DNA of 55,674 nt from Vibrio sp. MedPE-SWchi (GCA_001874155.1 MPDB01000012.1:1-55674), one strand, 5' to 3'; positions 8,956 through 18,954 are shown, counted from the first letter of the stretch. The notes: generated by a model from the sequence alone, not told the origin. Numbers and translations are program-made.

Positions 8956-9723
8956 TTAACCTATCCGGAATTCGGTTTTTTTATATTGCTCGACGAGCCA
9001 ATTGCCGAAACTATCCAGTATTCCAACCACCGACCGTTTTGCAATCACCCTTCCACTCAGCAGTATATTCAATCGCTCTATATCTTGGTGTTTATCGGGG
9101 TAAAACTTTAAGAATTGTTCGCCACACTCGCGTGGGTCGTCGAACCACCGCTTATCTCGATACATCACGAGTGAGTGGCTTGCCCTGAGCAGCTTCTTTG
9201 CGATGACTCGTTGCGATTTTATCTGTTCTTCCACAGAGTTCGATCGAGCAATACGACTTCGATAATCTGTTACCCAGTCACCGACATCCATATTCCAAAA
9301 CTTAGCAATTTCCCAGCTCGGTTCGTAATCACCAAAACACTCAGACAAATCATCACCATAGATACAGACTGAACAATGTCTAAGCTGAAAACCCCATGAG
9401 AAGATGCTGTCTAGCGACGCCACGTCAGACACCAATGTGGTTTGAATTGACACCTCAGTGATGAATGAGAAACTTTGTTGGAAGCGCCACTTGATGGTGT
9501 TGAGTAACGTCGTTTTCGTGTCATTGAATGTCCGCTTTGTCACAACGATAACATCAAGGTTAGCGACTCCAGGCTTCGCTGTTTTTCTTGCCACACTTCC
9601 ATACAGATAGACACTATGAAGATTATCGCCCAAACCACCTCGCAAGAATTTAATAAGATCGGTAATCGCGGGTTGGTATTCAGGCTGAAAGGGTTGCTTC
9701 GGGTCAATAACAGTAAGAGTCAT
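8956..9723 (-). CDS. nucleotidyltransferase domain protein (AadA-like), possibly degenerate
   Basis: The N-terminal half resembles nucleotidyltransferases of the aminoglycoside adenylyltransferase/MNT type: LYGSVARKTAKPG supplies the glycine-serine motif, followed by ANLDVIVV. In active members this second segment normally reads S-D-hydrophobic-D; here the first aspartate is Asn, so one of the paired metal ligands appears lost. The C-terminal half is helical and resembles the substrate-binding helical domain of such enzymes. I prefer the ATG at 9723 (255 residues) over the TTG four codons upstream; neither has a strong ribosome site. The substrate is unknown, and drug-resistance activity should not be assumed. 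Confidence 0.7.
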   Translation of the reverse strand: MTLTVIDPKQPFQPEYQPAITDLIKFLRGGLGDNLHSVYLYGSVARKTAKPGVANLDVIVVTKRTFNDTKTTLLNTIKWRFQQSFSFITEVSIQTTLVSDVASLDSIFSWGFQLRHCSVCIYGDDLSECFGDYEPSWEIAKFWNMDVGDWVTDYRSRIARSNSVEEQIKSQRVIAKKLLRASHSLVMYRDKRWFDDPRECGEQFLKFYPDKHQDIERLNILLSGRVIAKRSVVGILDSFGNWLVEQYKKTEFRIG

Positions 9724-9813
9724 GGAAAATATCAATTGGCTTAGTAACGAAAACTGGCTTTATGGTCTCTCAGCAATCGAATTCGATCAAGATATTCCTT
9801 CTTTTCACTTACT

Positions 9814-9822
9814 TGCTATAAT
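9814..9822 (+). promoter_or_regulatory. extended -10 promoter of efpL
   Basis: TGCTATAAT is a consensus extended -10 (TGn plus TATAAT), about 30 bases before the efpL start codon. The -35 region is weak, which is common for extended -10 promoters. Confidence 0.55.
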
Positions 9823-9853
9823 GCGTCCAAATTAAATACAAAGGATCCCTCTG

Positions 9854-10420
9854 ATGCCTAGAGCCAGCGAAATAAAAAAAGGTTTTGCCATTGAATCAAA
9901 CGGCAAGACTCTACTTGTGAAAGATATTGAAGTAACCACTCCAGGTGGTCGTGGCGGCACTAAGATCTACAAAATGCGTTGTACTGACATCGCAACCGGT
10001 GCTCGCGTTGATGAGCGTCTAAAGGCCGATGAAGTGGTTAGTACGGTTGAAATGTTCAAGCGCCTAGCCACGTTCTCTTACGTAGACGGCGACGAATACA
10101 TCTTTATGGACAATGAAGATTACACTCAATACACATTCAATAAGAGTGATATTGAAGATGACCTACTGTTTATCAATGAAGAGACTCAAGGTATGCACGT
10201 TGTTATCGTTGATGACAAAGTAGCTGGTCTTGAATTGCCTTCAACCGTTGAGCTTGTTATTGAAGAAACAGACCCGTCAATTAAAGGCGCATCTGCTTCA
10301 GCTCGTACTAAGCCTGCGCGCTTTGCGACTGGTCTAACGATTCAAGTTCCTGAATACATTGCAACGGGCGACCGTGTTATTGTTAACATCGCTGAACGCA
10401 AATATACAAGCCGAGCGTAA
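9854..10420 (+). CDS. efpL: elongation factor P-like protein EfpL (YeiP)
   Basis: EF-P paralogue that binds the ribosomal E site and helps relieve stalling at proline and related motifs. The 188 residues have the three-domain EF-P layout: an N-terminal KOW-like domain (about 1-65), a central OB fold, and a C-terminal OB domain ending ARFATGLTIQVPEYIATGDRVIVN. The tip loop reads TPGGRGGTKIYKMRC, with an arginine where EF-P carries its modified lysine or arginine; this is the EfpL signature. Neither EpmA nor EpmB is nearby. The start ATG has AAAGGAT upstream. The next gene (dsDNA mimic) begins 5 bases after the stop, so the two are probably co-transcribed. Confidence 0.95.
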   Translation: MPRASEIKKGFAIESNGKTLLVKDIEVTTPGGRGGTKIYKMRCTDIATGARVDERLKADEVVSTVEMFKRLATFSYVDGDEYIFMDNEDYTQYTFNKSDIEDDLLFINEETQGMHVVIVDDKVAGLELPSTVELVIEETDPSIKGASASARTKPARFATGLTIQVPEYIATGDRVIVNIAERKYTSRA

Positions 10421-10425
10421 CTATT

Positions 10426-10776
10426 ATGTCTGATGAAAACCAAGTATCAGAAGATCATCAAAATCTTATCTCTTACGATGATGCCATTGATGTTGCCTAC
10501 GATATCTTTCTCGAGATGGCGCCAGACAACTTAGAGCCTGCAGATGTCATCATCTTTACGGCTCAGTTTGAAGACCGTGGCGCAGCAGAGCTTGTTGAAA
10601 CTGGTGATGACTGGGTTGGCCACGTAGGCTTTGACGTTGATAAAGAGGTGTATGCTGAAGTTCGTATCGGCCTCGTCAATGAAGAGAACGACGTGCTTGA
10701 TGATGTGTTTGCTCGTATGCTCGTAAGCCGAGACCCAGACCATAAGTTCTGCCACATGCTTTGGAAGCGTGATTAG
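10426..10776 (+). CDS. putative double-stranded DNA mimic protein (YciU/HI1450, DUF440)
   Basis: A small, very acidic protein of 116 residues. It matches the E. coli YciU / Haemophilus HI1450 family along its length (AYDIFLEMAPDNLEPADV, DDWVGHVGFD, DDVFARMLVSRDPDHKFCHMLWKRD). The Haemophilus member has a fold whose charge surface imitates DNA and is proposed to bind DNA-binding proteins; the cellular role is not established. It directly follows efpL and ends at a strong bidirectional hairpin. Confidence 0.9.
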   Translation: MSDENQVSEDHQNLISYDDAIDVAYDIFLEMAPDNLEPADVIIFTAQFEDRGAAELVETGDDWVGHVGFDVDKEVYAEVRIGLVNEENDVLDDVFARMLVSRDPDHKFCHMLWKRD

Positions 10777-10802
10777 TAAAAACTCACATAGATTTATATA
10801 CA

Positions 10803-10835
10803 AAACGCCAAGCGGTCATTGCTTGGCGTTTTTAT
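10803..10835. terminator. bidirectional terminator between the dsDNA-mimic gene and yqfB
   Basis: The stem AACGCCAAGC / GCTTGGCGTT with a short loop is flanked by an A run on the left and a T run on the right, so it can end transcripts from both directions. Confidence 0.88.
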
Positions 10836-10853
10836 TGATAACAAGCCAGTGCG

Positions 10854-11180
10854 CTAAGAGAGTTCGTCGATCAATTGATAGCTAATAACGTACAGCTGTT
10901 CAATACCGGGATAGATGTCTTGAATCACACCTTTCAGTACCTCTAAGCTCATGTTCTCTTGCTCTGCATGAAAATCAGATAACTGGCTGAATAAAATAGG
11001 TTCAACCGAATCAATTCTTAACTTACAGAACCACTTACCCTGCTCTAACGTACTCACATCGACAACAGACCCAACCGCATAATCTCTTTCACTTTCATCG
11101 CGGATCGTTATCGTTTTTTTACCTGAAAGAATGTCCGCTTCAAAGCGTTCAAAGAAACTCATTTGTGTAGGGTGTGACAT
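10854..11180 (-). CDS. yqfB: N4-acetylcytidine amidohydrolase (ASCH domain, YqfB family)
   Basis: ASCH-domain protein of 108 residues matching E. coli YqfB (about 103 residues), which hydrolyses free N4-acetylcytidine, a product of RNA turnover, to cytidine and acetate. The conserved core FFERFEADILSGKKTITIRDESE contains the lysine and threonine proposed to be catalytic, and HAEQENMSLEVLK contains the conserved glutamate. It is transcribed towards the terminator it shares with the dsDNA-mimic gene, alone in its unit. Confidence 0.9.
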   Translation of the reverse strand: MSHPTQMSFFERFEADILSGKKTITIRDESERDYAVGSVVDVSTLEQGKWFCKLRIDSVEPILFSQLSDFHAEQENMSLEVLKGVIQDIYPGIEQLYVISYQLIDELS

Positions 11181-11242
11181 TTTTAGCTCTCTATAATCTA
11201 CAATAAAACAAGTGTACTACTCTAAACCTTAGGTTGAAATAA

Positions 11243-12202
11243 ATGGTTAAGTGGGTAGCGTTGTTTTGGCTCATCTTATTCTCGCCAAACTCTATGGCGA
11301 AGGATATTTACGGCCCCTTACTTACCTACTCTCAGTCACCTTTCCACGTTAACAGCCTCACCCCACAACTCCGTTCTGGTTTTCCTAATGAACCGGATGT
11401 GAAAGAAATATCCATCACAGGCACAGCGGCGAGTATCTGGGTCGATACCGCTTCCTATCACGCAGACTACTATCAAAATCAACTCGCCATCGCAGGAAAG
11501 TGGCAAGTTGATGATAAGTGGTTAGTCGAGCTCAATTACCGCCTAAACTATGCCGAAAATAATGGCTTAGACGGGCTGACGAAGGCGTTTCATAACCTTT
11601 TCGGTATTGACCAAAATGGACGGGATCAAGTTGACGATGACCGGTTCATCATTGAACTCCCTGAATACGGAATCTCATTAGAGAACTTCGACGGTAAGGC
11701 ACTCAGTAATGCCATCACTTCCTACTTTCAATATCAAGCCTACACTGAGAATAAACATGGCCTCACGTTTGGTATTTCCCTGTATTACAACAACGTAAAC
11801 AAAGGTATATTTAGCTCCACGCGATTTGAACAAGCCATGCAATTTAACTACAGCTACGCAAACTCTCCACATCACTTTGACGCATTATTAGGACTGACAC
11901 TGCGCCACTCCCCCAGCGTGTTTAAAGAGTTCCCATTAAAGAAAAACACACTCACCAGTGGATTAAGCTACCGATACGAAATGTGGGAAAGACATCATTT
12001 TGTGATTCAACTGTCGGTACTTGAAGGCGTATCTAATCGCGACGATGACTTTTCAGACCCATCCACTGAACTCATCTACGGCTATCGTTATTTGATGGAC
12101 AACAGCGCGGTTGAATTTTCAATCATTGAAAACGCGCTTAACGCAGACAACAGTACCGATATCGCTTTCACACTCGGTTATCGCTACAGAATAACCCCAT
12201 GA
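11243..12202 (+). CDS. DUF3187 family outer-membrane protein
   Basis: Has an N-terminal signal peptide (VKWVALFWLILFSPNSMA, cleavage likely after Ala19). The 300-residue mature part alternates polar and aromatic residues in the manner of a transmembrane beta-barrel and ends TLGYRYRITP, with aromatic residues near the terminus as in outer-membrane proteins. I recognise the family as DUF3187, whose function is unknown. Segments such as ELNYRLNYAENNGLDGL and FTLGYRYR fit barrel strands. It stands alone on the plus strand, just upstream of the hut block. Confidence 0.8.
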   Translation: MVKWVALFWLILFSPNSMAKDIYGPLLTYSQSPFHVNSLTPQLRSGFPNEPDVKEISITGTAASIWVDTASYHADYYQNQLAIAGKWQVDDKWLVELNYRLNYAENNGLDGLTKAFHNLFGIDQNGRDQVDDDRFIIELPEYGISLENFDGKALSNAITSYFQYQAYTENKHGLTFGISLYYNNVNKGIFSSTRFEQAMQFNYSYANSPHHFDALLGLTLRHSPSVFKEFPLKKNTLTSGLSYRYEMWERHHFVIQLSVLEGVSNRDDDFSDPSTELIYGYRYLMDNSAVEFSIIENALNADNSTDIAFTLGYRYRITP

Positions 12203-12251
12203 ATGGGCACGAGATTCATCCTCTATCAATGCGCATTTCATAAAGTCGCAT

Positions 12252-12288
12252 TTGCATTACTATACAAATTACCACATTATTGTATAGT
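12252..12288 (+). promoter_or_regulatory. hutC promoter with HutC-type operator
   Basis: A perfect 9-bp inverted repeat, ACTATACAA (12259-12267) and TTGTATAGT (12280-12288), brackets a possible -10 element CATTAT (12275-12280). A -35-like TTGCAT lies at 12252-12257 with 17-bp spacing. The arms carry the TATACA/TGTATA core seen in HutC operators. Its position at the promoter suggests hutC autorepression; this is inferred, not shown. Confidence 0.6.
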
Positions 12289-12309
12289 CAATTAACTACG
12301 AGTGTTTCT

Positions 12310-13023
12310 ATGGATAGTTCACCACTTTACGTTCAAATCAGAGATTACATCAGCCAAAAGATCGAATCAGGCCAGTGGTCTGTTGGGCATCAAATCACAA
12401 CGGAAGTCGAGCTCACTAAGCAGTTTGATGTTAGCCGAATGACGGTAAACAAGGCGATCCGCGATCTAGTCAACCAAGGCAAATTGGTGCGTAAACCTCG
12501 AGCTGGCACGTTTGTTTGCGAGCAAATTGAGAAAGCACAATCACCGTTACTGGACATTCAAAACATTGCTGAAGAAGTAAAGTCGCGTGGCAACAAATAT
12601 CACAGCAATGTCGTTCATCAGCAAGCGATTCAAGCGGATGATCGCATCGCGACTCAGCTAGGAATCATGCTTAAGAAAGATGTTTATTTTAGTAAAATCA
12701 TACATTTTGAAAATAACACCCCTATCCAACTAGAGCTCCGCTGGGTTAACCCTCTACACGCTCCAGACTATTTAGACCAAGATTTTTCAATGAAAACCCC
12801 TAATCAATATCTATCGGAAAGCTGCCCACTAAGTGCGATAGAGCACACGGTGGAGGCCGTCATACCAGAACAAGAGGTTATCAACGCGCTAGCGTTAGCC
12901 AATAAAGAGCCTTGCCTCCTTCTCAATCGACGGACGTGGAGTAAAGAGAGCCTAGTCAGCACAGCATTACTCTACCACCCTGCCTCAAAGTACAAATTAA
13001 GCTCTAAGATACTTATAGAATAA
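12310..13023 (+). CDS. hutC: histidine utilization repressor HutC (GntR family)
   Basis: GntR/HutC-type repressor that leaves its operators when bound by urocanate, inducing histidine breakdown. An N-terminal winged helix-turn-helix is visible (PLYVQIRDYISQKIESGQW, then LTKQFDVSRMTVNKAIRDLVNQGKLVRKPRAGTF split over the recognition helix). The UTRA effector domain occupies the rest (FSKIIHFENNTPIQLELRWVNP, LLNRRTWS). I chose the ATG at 12310 (237 residues); the open frame extends upstream to a TTG at 12280, but that overlaps the inverted-repeat operator. It lies 105 bases before hutI, with its own operator between. Confidence 0.93.
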   Translation: MDSSPLYVQIRDYISQKIESGQWSVGHQITTEVELTKQFDVSRMTVNKAIRDLVNQGKLVRKPRAGTFVCEQIEKAQSPLLDIQNIAEEVKSRGNKYHSNVVHQQAIQADDRIATQLGIMLKKDVYFSKIIHFENNTPIQLELRWVNPLHAPDYLDQDFSMKTPNQYLSESCPLSAIEHTVEAVIPEQEVINALALANKEPCLLLNRRTWSKESLVSTALLYHPASKYKLSSKILIE

Positions 13024-13067
13024 AGAACAATAGACTACATAGCGATCACATTTCCATAACATTCACC

Positions 13068-13107
13068 TTGCTCTCTTTTCATAGTTGAACTATTAATTGT
13101 ATATACA
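13068..13107 (+). promoter_or_regulatory. hutI promoter and HutC operator
   Basis: TGTATATACA (13098-13107) is a perfect palindrome of the form TGTA-N2-TACA, the pattern reported for HutC binding sites. It sits immediately after a possible -10 TATTAA (13091-13096), with TTGCTC (13068-13073) as a -35 candidate at 17-bp spacing. A second, offset inverted repeat (CTATTAAT 13090-13097, ATTAATAG 13112-13119) overlaps it. Confidence 0.6.
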
Positions 13108-13128
13108 TTTAATTAATAGAGAAGTTTG

Positions 13129-14373
13129 ATGGAATCGGGATGCAACCTAACGCTTATTAACGCACGCTTAGTAGCGATGACACCGGGTGTCAGCGGGTAT
13201 CAAATTAGCGAGCCAAAAACGATTCAGGTTGAGGCTGGGAAGATCGTATCCATCACCAACTCAGATAAAGCCACTCTCTCTAAAGATTCAACAAAGCCTG
13301 TTTATGATTGCCAGAACAATATTGTCACGCCAGGTCTTATCGATTGCCACACGCATCTGGTCTTCGCTGGAAATCGCGCCAACGAATTTGAAATGCGTCT
13401 CAATGGTACTCCGTATACTGAAATTGCAAAGCAAGGTGGCGGGATTTTATCGACCGTCAACGCAACGCGCAAAGCCACTGTCGATCAGTTAATTGAGCTC
13501 GCCCTACCCAGAGTTAAAGGGCTGACCCAAACCGGCGTCACCTCTGTTGAAATCAAATCTGGGTACGGCTTAACGGTGAAAGACGAGATCAAGATGCTAC
13601 GAGCAGCTAAGTCGCTTGAACAGCACTGCTCTATCAAGGTTGAAACGACATTACTCGCTGCGCACACTGTTCCCCCAGAATATCAATGCAACCCTGACCA
13701 ATACATAGACTTGATCTGCCATGAACTTATCCCGCTCGTAGCGCAAGAAAAACTCGCGTCTTCGGTTGACGTGTTTTGTGAATCAATCGGTTTTAATCTT
13801 CAACAAACGGAAAACGTATTCCAATCCGCCATTCAGCATGGTCTAAAAGTTAAAGGACATACTGAGCAGCTATCCAACTTGGGCGGCGGTGCGCTTACCG
13901 CTCGATTAAATGGGCTGTCTGTCGATCACATTGAGTATCTCGATACCGAAGGCGTTATCGCACTCGGTCAATCCGAAACCGTCGCCACACTTCTACCTGG
14001 AGCGTTTTATTTCCTCAGAGAAACGCAGCTTCCACCGATCGAGCAACTTAGACAACATCAAGTGCCAATGGCCATTGCGACCGACTTTAATCCAGGCACT
14101 TCTCCCTTTGCTGATTTAACCATGATGATGAATATGGGCTGCACTCTTTTCGGTTTAACCCCTGAAGAGACCTTGCGTGGCGTCACTTGCCATGCGGCTA
14201 AAGCGCTTGGTTATCCATCGACTCGTGGACAAATTCAAGTCGGCTTTGACGCGGACTTCGCGATATGGGACATCACACATCCAGCAGATCTCAGCTACCA
14301 AGTCGGTGTACCACGACTGGTCGACCGCATTATTAATGGCTCGCTCTGCCTTGATGCAGGCAAAACAATCTAA
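13129..14373 (+). CDS. hutI: imidazolonepropionase
   Basis: Third enzyme of histidine degradation; it opens the imidazolone ring of 4-imidazolone-5-propanoate to give N-formimino-L-glutamate. It is a metal-dependent amidohydrolase: [15 protein letters not shown] carries the HxH metal pair, [12 protein letters not shown] and [12 protein letters not shown] supply further histidines, and [11 protein letters not shown] carries the catalytic aspartate. The 414-residue length is typical. I chose the ATG at 13129, 4 bases after GAGAAG; an in-frame TTG lies immediately before it. It is the first enzyme gene after the operator. hutG follows 52 bases downstream. Confidence 0.96.
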   Translation: MESGCNLTLINARLVAMTPGVSGYQISEPKTIQVEAGKIVSITNSDKATLSKDSTKPVYDCQNNIVTPGLIDCHTHLVFAGNRANEFEMRLNGTPYTEIAKQGGGILSTVNATRKATVDQLIELALPRVKGLTQTGVTSVEIKSGYGLTVKDEIKMLRAAKSLEQHCSIKVETTLLAAHTVPPEYQCNPDQYIDLICHELIPLVAQEKLASSVDVFCESIGFNLQQTENVFQSAIQHGLKVKGHTEQLSNLGGGALTARLNGLSVDHIEYLDTEGVIALGQSETVATLLPGAFYFLRETQLPPIEQLRQHQVPMAIATDFNPGTSPFADLTMMMNMGCTLFGLTPEETLRGVTCHAAKALGYPSTRGQIQVGFDADFAIWDITHPADLSYQVGVPRLVDRIINGSLCLDAGKTI

Positions 14374-14425
14374 AGATCATAATCTGCAGACAAAAGTTTA
14401 AGCACCGCTCAACAAGCGGAGGGTA

Positions 14426-15478
14426 ATGAAAATGACAAACTCACAGCACGAGACAACGCACCCAGTAGTGACCAATCAAGATTTTCATTGGCAAGGCCGA
14501 CACGATAGCGAGGATGGCGATCTAGGCACCCGAGTTCATCACGTCATAAAACAAAAGCAAGCACATGAACTTAGCCATCAAAGCCATTCTGTCAGTATTT
14601 TAGGCTTTGCTACCGATGCGGGCGTTGCTCGGAACAAAGGTCGTATCGGTGCCAAGAAGGCACCCGATCTCATTCGCCGTGCGCTCGCGAATATGGCATG
14701 GCACAGCGACGTTCCCATCATCGATCTTGGGAATGTGGTCTGTGAAGACGATTTACTTGAGCAAAGCCAAATTGAAGCCGCAAGTGTTATCACGCAAGCG
14801 CTTGAGCAGTGTCCTGTGATTACTTTGGGTGGCGGACATGAGATAGCCTGGTCCTCGTTTCTAGGCCTCGCCAATCATTTGCAGATAACCCAGCCAGAAA
14901 ATAAGCCAAAGATCGGCATCATCAACTTTGATGCTCATTTTGATTTACGTGCCTTTGAAAGCCATCACGCGGAGATCAAACCAAGCTCGGGGACACCGTT
15001 TAATCAAATTCACCAACACTGTGAAAGTAACGGGTGGGACTTCCACTACGCCTGTTTAGGCGTAAGTCGTGCGAGCAATACCGCCGCTTTGTTTCAACGC
15101 GCCGATGAGTTAGGGGTTTGGTATGTAGAAGACAAACAGCTTACCCATATTAATCATATCTACCACTTAACACAGCTACAGCACTTTATTGATAACTGCG
15201 ACTATCTTTACCTCACCATAGATTTGGACGTCTTCCCTGCCTCTACAGCGCCTGGCGTCAGTGCCCCCGCAGCACGCGGCGTCAGTTATGAATCGTTAGC
15301 TCTGTTTCTAGAACGTATTCTTCACTACAAAAACAAACTCATGATTGCCGACATTGCTGAGTACAACCCAACTTACGACGTTGATAGTCAAACCGCGCGA
15401 CTCGCCGCGCGATTATGCTGGGATATTGCCAACGCAATGGCTGAAAACGTCAGATCGAACGATATCGATGCACCATAA
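14426..15478 (+). CDS. hutG: formimidoylglutamase
   Basis: Last step of the four-enzyme hut route: N-formimino-L-glutamate to glutamate and formamide. A ureohydrolase (arginase) family enzyme with a two-manganese site. The metal-binding segments are visible in order: [18 protein letters not shown] and [10 protein letters not shown]. Its 350 residues are slightly longer than the roughly 310-340 usual for the family because of an N-terminal extension. The start ATG has GCGGAGGG upstream; a second ATG two codons downstream is equally possible. Confidence 0.95.
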   Translation: MKMTNSQHETTHPVVTNQDFHWQGRHDSEDGDLGTRVHHVIKQKQAHELSHQSHSVSILGFATDAGVARNKGRIGAKKAPDLIRRALANMAWHSDVPIIDLGNVVCEDDLLEQSQIEAASVITQALEQCPVITLGGGHEIAWSSFLGLANHLQITQPENKPKIGIINFDAHFDLRAFESHHAEIKPSSGTPFNQIHQHCESNGWDFHYACLGVSRASNTAALFQRADELGVWYVEDKQLTHINHIYHLTQLQHFIDNCDYLYLTIDLDVFPASTAPGVSAPAARGVSYESLALFLERILHYKNKLMIADIAEYNPTYDVDSQTARLAARLCWDIANAMAENVRSNDIDAP

Positions 15479-15546
15479 AAATAGATTTGAATCATCACCC
15501 TACACATTTAACACCTAACACATAAGAAAGATAAAAGGAGCTTTAC

Positions 15547-17259
15547 ATGACGGAACGCCAGACAGTAGATAAGCGTCTCGATACCTCTCGAATCATACGT
15601 GCCCCGCACGGTACAAAACTCAGTGCGAAATCTTGGCTAACTGAAGCCCCGCTGCGAATGCTAATGAATAACCTAGACCCAGATGTTGCAGAACACCCAC
15701 ACGCCCTCGTTGTTTATGGTGGTATTGGTCGTGCAGCACGAAACTGGGAATGTTATGACAAGATTGTAGAGGTGCTAGAGAGACTCGAAGATGACCAAAC
15801 ACTACTGGTTCAGTCAGGCAAACCTGTCGGTGTTTTTCCAACCCATAAAAACGCACCTCGCGTATTGATTGCCAACTCTAACTTAGTACCACATTGGGCA
15901 AACTGGGAGCATTTTAACGAGCTCGATAAGCAAGGCTTAATGATGTACGGCCAAATGACAGCAGGAAGCTGGATCTACATCGGCTCGCAAGGCATCGTTC
16001 AGGGAACCTATGAAACCTTCGTCTCTATCGCTAAAAAGCACTTCGATGGAAAGGCGAACGGGCGATGGATTTTGACTGGCGGCCTAGGTGGAATGGGTGG
16101 CGCTCAGCCTCTTGCTGGCACGATGGCAGGGTTTTCAATGATTGCGGTTGAGTGCGATGAATCAAGAATTGATTATCGTCTTCGTACTGGGTATGTCGAT
16201 AAAAAAGCCACCAGCGTTGATGAAGCACTTGCAATGATACATGAGTCTGAAGAACCCATCTCAGTGGGGCTGCTCGGTAACGCTGCCGATGTATTCTCTG
16301 AACTTGTTGAACGAAACATTACCCCTGATGTGGTGACAGACCAAACATCGGCCCATGATCCACTCAACGGTTATCTTCCGCAGGGTTGGAGCATGGCCCG
16401 TGCGGCTGAAGTGAGAACGCAAGACGAAGCCAAGGTCGTCAAAGCCGCGAAAGAATCGATGGCCGTTCAAGTTCGGGCAATGTTAGAGCTGCAAAACCGC
16501 GGAGCAGCAACACTCGATTACGGAAACAATATCAGACAGATGGCGCTTGAAGAAGGCGTTGAAAATGCGTTTGATTTCCCAGGCTTTGTTCCCGCTTATA
16601 TTCGCCCACTGTTTTGCGAGGGAATAGGACCATTCCGATGGGCTGCGCTGTCTGGCGATCCTGAAGATATCTATAAAACCGATCAAAAAGTGAAAGAGCT
16701 GATTCCAGACAACCCGCACCTGCATAACTGGTTAGACATGGCGCGAGAGCGTATTCAATTCCAAGGTCTGCCAGCTCGAATCTGTTGGGTCGGCCTAAAA
16801 GATCGAGAACGATTGGGCCAAGCCTTCAATGAAATGGTCAAAAATGGAGAGTTGAAAGCACCCGTGGTGATTGGACGCGACCATCTAGACTCTGGTTCCG
16901 TTGCCAGCCCGAACCGAGAAACAGAAGGCATGATGGACGGCTCTGATGCAGTCTCTGATTGGCCACTAATGAACGCGTTGTTAAACACTGCCGGCGGTGC
17001 AACTTGGGTATCACTTCATCATGGTGGCGGTGTCGGCATGGGCTTTTCACAGCACTCTGGCATGGTTATCTGTTGTGACGGCAGTGACGATGCATCAGAA
17101 CGTATTGGCCGCGTCTTACATAACGACCCTGCAACTGGCGTTATGCGTCATGCCGATGCGGGCTACGACATTGCAAAACAGTGCGCAGCAGAGCAAGAGC
17201 TCGATCTTCCAATGCTTAATGAAGAACTTCGTACTCTCGTTCGTACTCAAAGAGGATAA
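15547..17259 (+). CDS. hutU: urocanate hydratase
   Basis: Adds water to urocanate using tightly bound NAD+ as an electrophile, giving 4-imidazolone-5-propanoate. The 570 residues match urocanases. Visible signatures are [33 protein letters not shown], the NAD-binding [14 protein letters not shown], and [19 protein letters not shown] with [17 protein letters not shown] cysteine at about residue 413 (ARICWVGL) corresponds to the essential Cys410 of Pseudomonas urocanase. A good AAAGGAG ribosome site lies ahead of the ATG. Two hairpins separate it from hutH. Confidence 0.97.
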   Translation: MTERQTVDKRLDTSRIIRAPHGTKLSAKSWLTEAPLRMLMNNLDPDVAEHPHALVVYGGIGRAARNWECYDKIVEVLERLEDDQTLLVQSGKPVGVFPTHKNAPRVLIANSNLVPHWANWEHFNELDKQGLMMYGQMTAGSWIYIGSQGIVQGTYETFVSIAKKHFDGKANGRWILTGGLGGMGGAQPLAGTMAGFSMIAVECDESRIDYRLRTGYVDKKATSVDEALAMIHESEEPISVGLLGNAADVFSELVERNITPDVVTDQTSAHDPLNGYLPQGWSMARAAEVRTQDEAKVVKAAKESMAVQVRAMLELQNRGAATLDYGNNIRQMALEEGVENAFDFPGFVPAYIRPLFCEGIGPFRWAALSGDPEDIYKTDQKVKELIPDNPHLHNWLDMARERIQFQGLPARICWVGLKDRERLGQAFNEMVKNGELKAPVVIGRDHLDSGSVASPNRETEGMMDGSDAVSDWPLMNALLNTAGGATWVSLHHGGGVGMGFSQHSGMVICCDGSDDASERIGRVLHNDPATGVMRHADAGYDIAKQCAAEQELDLPMLNEELRTLVRTQRG

Positions 17260-17293
17260 CAGCAACATCAATCCATTGTAGTGCAAAGAAGTC

Positions 17294-17355
17294 ACTCATC
17301 CTCGATGAGTTCACCCTATAAAACAGCCCTTACTTATAACTGACGAGTAAGGGCT
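17294..17355 (+). other. two hairpins between hutU and hutH
   Basis: The first stem is ACTCATC/GATGAGT (17294-17310, 3-base loop). The second is the perfect 10-bp inverted repeat AGCCCTTACT (17325-17334) and AGTAAGGGCT (17346-17355). Neither is followed by a run of T on the plus strand, so they are more likely mRNA processing or stability elements, or a weak attenuator, than full terminators. Confidence 0.6.
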
Positions 17356-17379
17356 CAATAAAAAGAAAGTAAAGGACCT

Positions 17380-18918
17380 ATGAAGATGTTAAATCTACTA
17401 CTTAAGCCAGGGCAACTTAGTTTAAAAGAGCTACGACAAGTGAGCCGAACGCCGATTAATCTGTCGCTTAATCCAGATGCTGTTGCCGACATCGAGGCCA
17501 GTACTCAAGTTGTGGATCAGGTGATTGCGGAAGATAGAACCGTCTATGGCATCAATACTGGATTTGGCCTTCTTGCCAACACGCGCATCGCACCGGAAGA
17601 TCTAGAAACACTTCAACGAAGCATCGTACTTTCTCATGCCGCGGGTATTGGCAAGCTCATGTCAGACGAAACCGTTCGACTCATGATGGTTCTAAAAATC
17701 AATAGCTTGGCTCGTGGTTATTCAGGCATTCGTCTGTCGGTCATCAACGCGTTAATAGAACTGGTTAACGCTCAGGTGTATCCATGCGTGCCTCAAAAAG
17801 GCTCGGTGGGTGCGTCAGGAGATTTAGCGCCACTCGCCCATATGAGCACAGTACTGCTTGGTGAAGGACAAGCGAGACACAACGGAAAAATCATCTCCGG
17901 CCTTGAAGCTCTTAGTATTGCAGGTATTACACCGATTACCCTTGCACCTAAAGAGGGACTTGCGCTACTCAACGGCACTCAAGCATCGACGGCATTTGCG
18001 CTTGAAGGACTGTTTGTTGCTGAAGATCTTTTTGCATCCGCAACCGTGTGTGGGGCGATGACCGTCGAAGCCGCGTTAGGAAGTCGACGACCCTTTGATC
18101 CTCGTATTCACCGCGTTCGCGGTCACAGAACACAAATGGACGCGGCCGACGCTTACCGACATATTCTTGATGCGAGCAGTGAAGTTGGCGAGTCACACAC
18201 CGCCTGCGAAAAGGTCCAAGACCCCTACTCACTTCGCTGTCAGCCTCAGGTGATGGGTGCCTGCTTACAACAGATACGTAATGCAGCCTCAACGCTAGAA
18301 GTGGAAGCCAATTCCGTTTCAGATAACCCGTTAGTATTCGCAGACGACGGCGATATTATCTCAGGGGGTAACTTCCATGCTGAACCCGTCGCCATGGCCG
18401 CAGATAACCTTGCACTCGCGATTGCAGAGATTGGAAGTCTTTCAGAAAGACGAATGGCACTTCTGATTGATAGCGCGCTGAGTAAGCTTCCACCCTTCCT
18501 CGTTGATAACGGCGGCGTTAACTCAGGATTTATGATTGCTCAAGTGACGTCGGCCGCGTTAGCCAGCGAGAACAAAACCCTCGCTCATCCCGCCTCAATA
18601 GACAGTCTTCCAACCTCAGCAAACCAGGAAGACCACGTGTCTATGGCCACTTTTGCGGCAAGAAGACTGAGATACATGGCGGAAAATACACGTGGAATTT
18701 TGGCAGTAGAGTATTTATCGGCCGCACAAGGTCTCGATTTCCGAGCCCCATTGAAATCATCACCTCGTGTTGAAGAAGCAAAATCGATACTAAGAGAAAA
18801 GGTTTCTTTCTATGACAAAGACCGATATTTCGCGCCAGACATTGAACAAGCAAACTCACTAATCAAACTTGCGGTTCATAACCATCTGGTTCCTAAACAT
18901 ATATTCTCAAGCTATTAA
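17380..18918 (+). CDS. hutH: histidine ammonia-lyase
   Basis: First step of histidine degradation: non-oxidative deamination of L-histidine to urocanate. The MIO prosthetic group forms from the Ala-Ser-Gly triplet, here residues 145-147 in [15 protein letters not shown]. The active-site Tyr lies in [10 protein letters not shown] (near residue 56), and [20 protein letters not shown] is conserved. The 512-residue length is normal. The start could be the ATG at 17380 or 17386. It is preceded by AAAGGAC and by the two hairpins after hutU, so its level may be set separately. In this locus hutH is the last, not the first, gene. Confidence 0.97.
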   Translation: MKMLNLLLKPGQLSLKELRQVSRTPINLSLNPDAVADIEASTQVVDQVIAEDRTVYGINTGFGLLANTRIAPEDLETLQRSIVLSHAAGIGKLMSDETVRLMMVLKINSLARGYSGIRLSVINALIELVNAQVYPCVPQKGSVGASGDLAPLAHMSTVLLGEGQARHNGKIISGLEALSIAGITPITLAPKEGLALLNGTQASTAFALEGLFVAEDLFASATVCGAMTVEAALGSRRPFDPRIHRVRGHRTQMDAADAYRHILDASSEVGESHTACEKVQDPYSLRCQPQVMGACLQQIRNAASTLEVEANSVSDNPLVFADDGDIISGGNFHAEPVAMAADNLALAIAEIGSLSERRMALLIDSALSKLPPFLVDNGGVNSGFMIAQVTSAALASENKTLAHPASIDSLPTSANQEDHVSMATFAARRLRYMAENTRGILAVEYLSAAQGLDFRAPLKSSPRVEEAKSILREKVSFYDKDRYFAPDIEQANSLIKLAVHNHLVPKHIFSSY

Positions 18919-18954
18919 TCGATAAGGAATTGAGAAACCCAAGAAATGAACTTG

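Noticed and set aside
8956..9723. Aminoglycoside resistance gene
   Set aside because: Only the general nucleotidyltransferase fold is supported, and a catalytic aspartate is missing.
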